A stretch of 64,000 nt of DNA from Lumbricus rubellus (Eukaryota; Annelida; Clitellata; Crassiclitellata; Lumbricidae): contig OX243825.1 of the NCBI GenBank assembly GCA_945859605.1, forward strand, positions 27,488,254-27,552,253. The letters run 5' to 3'. Position numbers and translations under genes: made by a program. Numbering within the stretch: position 1 is the stretch's first letter; each line of letters starts with the position of its first letter. A model generated the notes under the pieces. It saw only the letters and a program-made list of their open reading frames with translations. It was not told the DNA's origin and did not search any database. This document shows, piece by piece, positions 58,028 through 64,000 of the stretch.

Positions 58028-58246
58028 CTACTCGTTGTTCGGAACCCCTTTCCACCACTCATTGGATTGCAGGCAACCTGGGACGGAGACACTGCAGCAC
58101 GTTCCACCAGAGTTCTCGAATCGACATGGCCATGAAGATCGATCGGCACATCCAGGATTGGTAATCGTAGCAAAGTCACTGAAGTAGGAATGTGAAGAGG
58201 GGTAAGTTGAGTAGCCAATGCTTCTGCAACACCATTGGTCGTAAGT
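58028..58246 (-). CDS. Papain-like gene, last exon (YDQW and Cys-rich tail)
   Basis: 219 nt after a minus-strand acceptor TTTATTTTAG. It encodes TYDQWCCRSIGYSTYPSS, then FATITNPGCADRSSWPC, GGTCCSVSVPGC and EWWKGVPNNE before TAG. The first codons complete the YDQW block that follows GHAAVFI in the family. Confidence 0.75.
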   Translation of the reverse strand, partial: TYDQWCCRSIGYSTYPSSHSYFSDFATITNPGCADRSSWPCRFENSGGTCCSVSVPGCLQSNEWWKGVPNNE

Positions 58247-58377
58247 CTAAAATAAACACCAATAGGAAGACATTCATGATTGTCATAGCACACAATGCTG
58301 ATTTTAAAAATAAAGACCAGAGTAGCATACCGACAAAATAATAGCGTTTCACTTGTTCTACTAGTGATTTAAGGGTC

Positions 58378-58464
<87 letters not shown>

Positions 58465-61400
58465 AGAGAGACAGAGACAGACAGAGACAGAGACAGACAG
58501 AGACAGAGACAGAGACAGAGAGAGAGAGTAAGATAGAGAAATACAAAGACAGAGAGAGAGAGACAGAGACAAAGACAGAGACAGAGGGGAGAGAGACAGA
58601 CAAGTCCCAACGCGGGCGACTTCAAGTGGATTCGAACCTGCAACTTCTCAAACTGCAAGGCGTCGAATATACCCACTACACCACCGCGCCCCTAGATAAC
58701 GTGTCCATTAAAACAGTTCTTGTCTTGGATAAGTATGACCAGAGACCGCCAGTCGCATTTATTAGAAACTTTGATTTTAAACAACGTAACGCCACAAGTC
58801 ATGGAGCGCCTACCAAGATCGTGTAGTCGTCCTGACAAGATATGAAAACAGCCGCATGTCCAGCGTAGTAATTGCCGTTGGAGTCGAAAGTGGCAATGGC
58901 TGTATTCGTTGCTATGTTTCGGTTACATCGACCATCCGAAGTCTGTTTGTAGTACAGCAATAACAAGAAACTACTTTATTTTGATGTTGAGCATTTGCTT
59001 GTGACCTAAACGAGACGTAGGCTATATTTTTGTAAATTATACATTAAGGCCTATGAAAGGTCCTTTATAGAAAAAAAGACAGGTCCAAATCGAGACTCTA
59101 AGCAAATAGCATTACAATTAGACTATACATGTAATCAGAAACGTGAATTACCATAAATTATTTGTCGCGTAGATAGGCCTACCCAAGGTTATGTACGGAG
59201 TGCTTCGTGTGAGTCGTTGAAAAGTGGTTGAACATAGGCTTATGACACGTAGGGGGCCTACAAGAAGATTTTCTAAAACCTGCATGATTTCTGTACTTTG
59301 GATTGATGGCAATAAGCGTAGGTCTGCTGACTTGGGAAATTGAAAAACATCAAAGCACAGTATACGATTTCCGATTTGTGCACAAAAATAAAATGCCAAG
59401 TTTAATTGCGTTTCAGATGCAGATATTCGTTGTGGAATTTTAAAATATTCTTGAAATCCCACACCCACACTGGACTTCGTCCGATTTAAAGGCTTGTTTG
59501 TTTACACAATACACAGGACAGAATACAAAAGAAAACTTTCACCTGCACCCAATACTTTTTCCTCGCAAATTAGCGTGCAAGCATTTGAAGATGTAAAGAT
59601 TCTCTGGTAGCCTACAATAACCAATAATGCTCTCAGGCCTACTAGGCCATAATAACAGCAGTTATTAAATAAACAATATCATTAATTTTGTGATGATTGG
59701 GTCTGCTTTGATAACCATTTAATTAATCATTTTGTCAATAAACATAACAATAATTAACAGCTAAAAAATAATAGTCCGAATGTTTTACGGGGCATGTGTT
59801 CTATTTACCCTCAGCCATTGACCTGGACTCCAGCATGCTGTATTCGGGGCCCATTGTCCATTCCTCGTGCAGCTGCAGGTAACGTATGCAACACACTGTC
59901 CACCCTGACATGAGTTACCACATCCGCCGTCAACACAGTCGTACGGAGTGGGTGAACCCGATTCGTGAACTCGCTGACCTTGGTGATCGACTTGACACGT
60001 GTACTCGTTCGATGCGGCATCTGCAAACAATTCATGGAAACCATTGTCGTTTGTTTCACGTCATGGATAATGTGGAGAAACCTTTGTTTCACGTCATGGA
60101 TAATGTGGAGAAACCTTTGTTTCACGTCATGGATAATGTGGAGAAACCTTTGTTTCACGTCATGGATAATGTGGAGAAACGTTTGTTTCACGTCATGGAT
60201 AATGTGGAGAAACCTTTGTTTCACGTCATGGATCATGTGGAGAAACCTTTGTTTCACGTCATGGATAATGTGGAGAAACCTTTGTTTCACGTCATGGATA
60301 ATGTGGAGAAACCTTTGTTTCACGTCATGGATAATGTGGAGAAACCTTTGTTTCACGTCATGGATAATGTGGAGAAACGTTTGTTTCACGTCATGGATAA
60401 TGTGGAGAAACCTTTGTTTCACGTCATGGATCATGTGGAGAAACCTTTGTTTCACGTCATGGATAATGTGGAGAAACGTTTGTTTCACGTCATGGATAAT
60501 GTGGAGAAACCTTTGTTTCACGTCATGGATAATGTGGAGAAAACTTTGTTTCACGTCATGGATAATGGGGAGAAACCTTTGTTTCACGTCATGGATAATG
60601 TGGAGAAACCTTTGTTTCACGTCATGGATAATGTGGAGAAACGTTTGTTTCACGTCATGGATAATGTGGAGAAACCTTTGTTTCACGTCATGGATCATGT
60701 GGAGAAACCTTTGTTTCACGTCATGGATAATGTGGAGAAACCTTTGTTTCACGTCATGGATAATGTGGAGAAACCTTTGTTTCACGTCATGGATAATGTG
60801 GAGAAAGCTTGCGCCAATTATTTTAATTAAACAATAGTTGTTGTTGCAGATTCCCGCTTAGCCTACATCCGACCACCCACCCACAGTGCTGCAGCAGGCC
60901 TCCTAGCACAATTAGAGCTGACTACAAGACTAGTTGCCTAGGCCTTTCTGTAGAAGAGTTCCCGTTTAAATAGTTTAAAAATCATTTATGAGGTGAATAC
61001 ACGCTGTATACCCGCGTATACCCTCGATTACAAACTAAACAGCCTTGTCTATCCAGCGAATTTTCTACCGTCAGAATAGCACTGCAACACGACTAAGAGT
61101 CTGAGGTGGCTCTGAATCGTGTTGCCGATGAATGCAGCATGAAGAGCATGAGATGAGAGGATTCATTATCTATAGAAGCATGCAAATATTATTATAGTTT
61201 TATACAGAATATGCAAATTAAAGTGGCAAAATGGTTAGTTGCAATCGATGCACTAATAATGTTTTATGGGAATATCTTCTTTACGTCGCTGTCATCAGGT
61301 TGGCTCAAGTAGCCTACCTGATGCCGACATTGCTACAGCTGCTTCATAGTGTAATAAATACAGCTCATTTCACTTCAATACACTACGTAGGATCCATGCA

Positions 61401-63536
61401 CGCTGCAATACAATACGAGAATATTATTGTAAGTCTAATCAGACAATACGCAGATTACATCAAAAGCACTTACTGCAGCTTGAAGCCGACGCCTGATCAA
61501 GGTAAATCCCAGCCGCCCATCCTTCCTATTAACAATGGGCAAGAAACAATCAGATTTTAGTTCCTCATCCTTATATTATGCATTTTGTAAAGGAATTTAA
61601 CCGACAGGCTGGCAAGGTTGCGGTTATCACCACGCCGAGGTTGTGTGTGTCACGAACTTGTTTCATATGGAAGAAAATTTTGACATTATTACCTGTATGG
61701 GGTTCGTGTGCACACAATTATTATTGGAGGAAAAGTGTGACGATACACCACCTCATTCAAAAAGTTATACCAGAAATAGCCGACGTACTAGTGTTTATCT
61801 ACTATTATCGTATCCATAATCTGATAAGCTATACCATCCGATATCAGAAAAAGGGGGATATAATTATAGGCCCTACCATGCCCATGCAATAATTATTTTT
61901 GAAATTATTAGGTCATTCATTCATTTCAAGACTTTATATAGCGCCTCTTCAAGAAACCCACTCAGAAGCGCTCCCAGTCCAACCGCAGTGAAACAAAAAA
62001 GTTTTAGGGAGCTTGTAGAACACTGATGAGTCAACCACTCAACCCTAGGCTTACTGTGAGCTTACTATAATTGGTTGGAGGCAAAGTATTAGGCTTACTA
62101 TGAGCTTACTATTGGTTGGAGGCAAAGTATTAGGCTTACTATGAGCTTACTATTGGTTGGAGACAAAGTATTAGGCTTACTATGAGCTTACTATTGGTTG
62201 GAGACAAAGTATTAGGCTTCCTATGAGCTTACTATTGGTTGGAGGCAAAGTATTAGGCTTACTATGAGCTTACTATTGGTTGGAGGCAAAGTAATAGGCT
62301 TACTATGAGCTTACTATTGGTTGGAGACAAAGTATTAGGCTTACTATGAGCTTCCTAATGGTTGGAGGCAAAGTATTAGGCTTACTATGAGCTTACTATT
62401 GGTTGGAAACAAAGTATTAGGCTTACTATGAGCTTACTATTGGTTGGAGGCCAAGTATTAGGCTTACTATGAGCTTACTATTGGTTGGAAACAAAGTATT
62501 AGGCTTACTATGAGCTTACTATTGGTTGGAGGCCAAGTATTAGGCTTACTATGAGCTTACTATTGGTTGGAGGCAAAGTATTAGGCTTACTATGAGCTTA
62601 CTATTGGTTGGAGGCAAAGTATTAGGCTTACTATGAGCTTACTATTGGTTGGAGACAAAGTATTAAGCTTACTATGAGCTTACTATTGGTTGGAGGCAAA
62701 GTATTAGGCTTACTATGAGCTTACTATTGGTTGGAGGCAAAGTATTAGGCTTACTATGAGCTTACTATTGGTTGGAGGCAAAGTATTAGGCTTACTATGA
62801 GCTTACTATTTTTTGGAGGCAAATTATTAGGCTTACTTTGAGCTTACTCTTGGTTGGAGACAAAGTATTAGGCTTACTATGAGCTTACTATTGGTTGGAG
62901 GCCAAGTATTAGGCTTACTGAGCTTACTATTGGTTGGAGACAAAGTATTAGGCTTACTATGAGCTTACTATTGGTTGGAGGCAAAGTATTAGGCTTACTA
63001 TGAGCTTACTATTTTTTTGGAGGCAAATTATTAGGCTCACTTTGAGCTTACTCTTGGTTGGAGGCAAAGTATTAGGCTTACTATGAGCTTACTATTGGTT
63101 GGAGGCCAAGTATTAGGCTTACTATGAGCTTACTATTGGTTGGAGGCCAAGTATTAGGCTTAGGCTACTATGAGCTTACTATTATAGTAAGCTGGTTGGC
63201 ATGCTGATCTCGATAATAATAACATTATTTAAGCGATTATTATCATTGGTGTTTTATTATTATTATTATTTTCCCCGAGGTATTTAGGATCCCTCGGGGA
63301 CTTATTGCTAACTTACAGTTTATTAATTATTAATTAATATTATTGTTATTACTTTTATTATTATAAATCTTATTATGATAATTATCATCGATATCTTATG
63401 AATTCTCGGATGCTTACAGTGCCACCCCAATTGAAGCTGAAGAATTCGTAGTATTGGTCGAGAGTGCAACCGACTTTTCCTCCAGTGTGTGTGTAGCATT
63501 GCGGAGCACTTGCCAATCCAAGGACATCACCACATG
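58028..63536 (-). CDS. Cysteine-rich protein with BPSL0067/NlpC-P60-like papain-fold region (last five exons)
   Basis: Minus-strand exons, in transcript order, are 63418-63536, 61474-61525, 59809-60020, 58814-58942 and 58028-58246. All junctions are GT-AG and all phases agree (731 nt, stop at 58028-58030). The first two encode a Cys-rich segment (CGDVLGLASAPQC, GGKVGCTLDQYYEFF). The third carries PYDCVDGGCGNSCQGGQCVAYV, counted as short motifs DCVDGGCG and GQCVAYV. The fourth has TAIATFDSNG and GHAAVFISC; the fifth has YDQW and a Cys-rich tail. GQCV, GHAA and YDQW give a Cys-His-Asp arrangement as in NlpC/P60-like amidases and peptidases, and the block order matches the BPSL0067 family as I recall it. 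Many Cys suggest secretion. The signal peptide must lie upstream, beyond the window or unrecognised. Substrate is unknown; a peptidoglycan-directed or defence role is inference only. Confidence 0.72.
58378..58600. repeat. (GA)n with GAGACA microsatellite
   Basis: Pure GA at 58378-58460, then GACAGA units. It lies in the intron between the last two exons of the minus-strand gene. Overlapping Ser/Leu/Val-rich frames are artefacts. Confidence 0.94.
58602..58696 (-). mobile_element. tRNA-like SINE head, minus strand
   Basis: The minus strand reads CTAGGGGCGCGGTGGTGTAG, then a GGTTCGAATCC B box. It has the same head as the other SINEs, but the anticodon-arm region differs and no tail follows, so it is truncated or belongs to a different subfamily. 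Confidence 0.75.
58814..58942 (-). CDS. Papain-like gene, exon with TAIATF and GHAAVFI
   Basis: 129 nt, 43 codons, phase 0 at both ends, between acceptor CTACAAACAG and donor GTAGGC. It encodes TSDGRCNRNIATNTAIATFD, then SNGNYYAGHAAVFISCQDD. The His of GHAA is the candidate catalytic His. Confidence 0.78.
59809..60020 (-). CDS. Papain-like gene, exon with GQCVAYV
   Basis: 212 nt between acceptor TTGTTTGCAG and donor GTAAAT. I preferred this donor over a GTCAAT 18 bases upstream because only it gives phase 0 into the next exon. The exon encodes NEYTCQVDHQGQRV, PYDCVDGGCGNSC and GGQCVAYVTCSCTRNG, ending WSPGQWLR. The Cys of GQCV is the candidate nucleophile. Confidence 0.78.
60050..60806. repeat. 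33-bp minisatellite, about 23 copies
   Basis: The 33-bp unit is TTTGTTTCACGTCATGGATA followed by ATGTGGAGAAACC. Because 33 is a multiple of three, both strands are open for over 300 codons (HVMDNVEKPLF and KQRFLHIIHDV repeats). The array lies in an intron of the minus-strand gene, starting about 30 bp upstream of a splice acceptor. Neither frame joins the gene in phase. Confidence 0.96.
60840..61473 (-). other. Intronic stretch of the minus-strand gene
   Basis: No further exon was recognised. Confidence 0.5.
61474..61525 (-). CDS. Papain-like gene, 52-nt exon
   Basis: It lies between a pyrimidine-rich acceptor ending GTTAATAG and the strong donor GTAAGT. It encodes EGWAAGIYLDQASASSC plus one base. 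I looked for it because the flanking exons needed a 3n+1 exon, and 52 nt satisfies that exactly. No protein similarity supports it independently. Confidence 0.55.
61526..61911 (-). other. Intronic stretch of the minus-strand gene
   Basis: No exon or repeat was recognised. Confidence 0.45.
61912..61995 (-). mobile_element. SINE/LINE 3'-tail remnant
   Basis: TCATTCATTCATTTCAAGAC, then TATATAGCGCCTCTTCAAG and CACTCAGAAGCGCTCCC, is the reverse complement of the shared tail (GAATGA end, TTGAAGAGGCGCTATA, GAGTAG). Confidence 0.75.
62046..63184. repeat. 41-bp minisatellite, about 27 copies
   Basis: The 41-bp unit contains ATTAGGCTTACTATGAGC and TTACTATTGGTTGGAGGC. Variant units (GGAGAC, GGAGGCC, TTTTTTGG) are interspersed. 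The array ends in a near-palindrome GCTTACTATTATAGTAAGC at about 63175-63193. It lies in an intron of the minus-strand gene. Confidence 0.96.
63245..63305 (-). mobile_element. Solo 3' end of the hairpin-tailed retrotransposon
   Basis: ATTATTATTATT is followed by a hairpin with CCCCGAGG and CCTCGGGG arms around TATTTAGGATC, the same tail as at 41427-41520. Only the extreme 3' end is present. Confidence 0.7.
63418..63536 (-). CDS. Papain-like gene, upstream Cys-rich exon
   Basis: 119 nt between acceptor CTGTGTTCAG and donor GTAAGC. It encodes CGDVLGLASAPQC, YTHTGGKVGC, TLDQYYEFFSF and NWGGT, beginning with two bases of a split codon. Earlier exons, including any signal peptide, were not found before the window end. 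Confidence 0.65.
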
Positions 63537-63609
63537 CTGAACACAGGTCAACACACAAAACATAAGCCTACATGTGAAACCATCAGCCTGCTTCCAACAA
63601 GACCATATT

Positions 63610-63730
63610 CATTAATTAATTAATTAATTAATTAATTCATTCATTCATTCATTCATTCATTCAAGTATTTATATAGCGCCTCTACAGGAAACTACTCAGA
63701 GGCGCATCCGACTCCAGCACAACCAAACAG
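63610..63730 (-). mobile_element. SINE/LINE 3'-tail remnant
   Basis: A run of TTAA and ATTC units, then TATATAGCGCCTCTACAGG, ACTCAGAGGCGCATCC and ACCAAACAGAACAG. This is the reverse complement of the shared tail. Confidence 0.75.
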
Positions 63731-64000
63731 AACAGTTTTTAAGTGCTTATAAGTTATAGAATGTGTCATATGTAGCCTACAGGTCGGCAAGCTGTCCATA
63801 TCTGCTGCATTTGTACTGCTACAGTATTATACTTGGGCCTATTATAATAGTAAGCTCAGCTGAGTAGCCTATGCTGAACTCGATAATAATAATAATAACG
63901 GTTCTTGTCGCATGCAATCCCGAGACCTAATCGATATCTTGCTGTTCTTACTCATATCGATGGTCTCTTTGGAGTAAAGTTTCGTCGTCAGGGGAATTTT
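63731..64000. other. Window end without a recognised gene
   Basis: No exon in phase with 63418-63536 was found on the minus strand. Nothing else was recognised. Confidence 0.45.

Noticed and set aside
59811..60830. Three overlapping frames of 290-324 codons across the 33-bp repeat
   Set aside because: A 33-bp unit without stops is open on several frames by construction. None joins the adjacent Cys-rich exon in phase; the frame used by that exon is different.
62020..62040. Possible hammerhead ribozyme core at CTGATGAG
   Set aside because: No GAAA conserved box or helix pairing follows at the required distance.
63418..63536. Alternative frame of the upstream Cys-rich exon
   Set aside because: A second frame is also open, but it lacks the Cys pattern and would not match the phases of the downstream exons.

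Overview
The window looks like nuclear DNA of a marine invertebrate animal, probably a deuterostome such as an echinoderm. The reasons are spliced genes with GT-AG introns, a tandem cluster of C2H2 zinc-finger genes, a Kv-channel-interacting protein (KChIP) gene, tRNA-derived SINEs, LINE tails, mariner and 8-bp-TSD (hAT-like) transposons, very abundant micro- and minisatellites, and a recurring TAGGCCTA palindrome. The species cannot be fixed from sequence alone. There is no bacterial organisation.

Layout. Positions 1-7300 hold no convincing gene: there is a CAGGGTG-type mariner fold-back element (4531-5702), one short 8-bp-TSD element (6281-6512) and degenerate repeats. From 7.3 to 32.1 kb lies a three-copy tandem segmental duplication. 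Each unit carries one long-exon C2H2 zinc-finger gene (10977-13103, 20179-22386, 27000-28718), followed by the same anchors in the same order and by large GACA/GTCT/GA tracts. Because the units are paralogous, several transposon insertions can be read against their empty sites. From 32 to 44 kb there is no convincing gene, only transposon remnants: a 2.1-kb 8-bp-TSD element at 34958-37080, an inverted-repeat element at 40773-41383, and the C-terminal end of a non-LTR retrotransposon at 41549-42180. A 31-bp minisatellite lies at 40208-40552.

From 44.7 to 54.9 kb a seven-exon plus-strand gene encodes a 210-residue KChIP-type neuronal calcium sensor. It has an N-myristoylation start, a degenerate EF1 and three intact EF-hands. 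All exon phases agree, and its introns contain a mariner, a SINE, a LINE tail and two inverted-repeat elements. From 63.5 down to 58.0 kb the minus strand carries the last five exons of a cysteine-rich gene, which were not obvious as long open frames and were assembled here by splice phase. Its C-terminal half resembles the BPSL0067/NlpC-P60-like papain-fold proteins (GQCVAYV, TAIATF, GHAAVFI, YDQW), a family better known from bacteria. Large 33-bp and 41-bp minisatellites fill its introns.

How the parts relate: KChIP and the papain-like gene converge tail to tail across about 3.2 kb. The zinc-finger genes are one locus amplified in tandem. The rest is repeat turnover. Most long open frames in the window are microsatellite or minisatellite translations, not genes.
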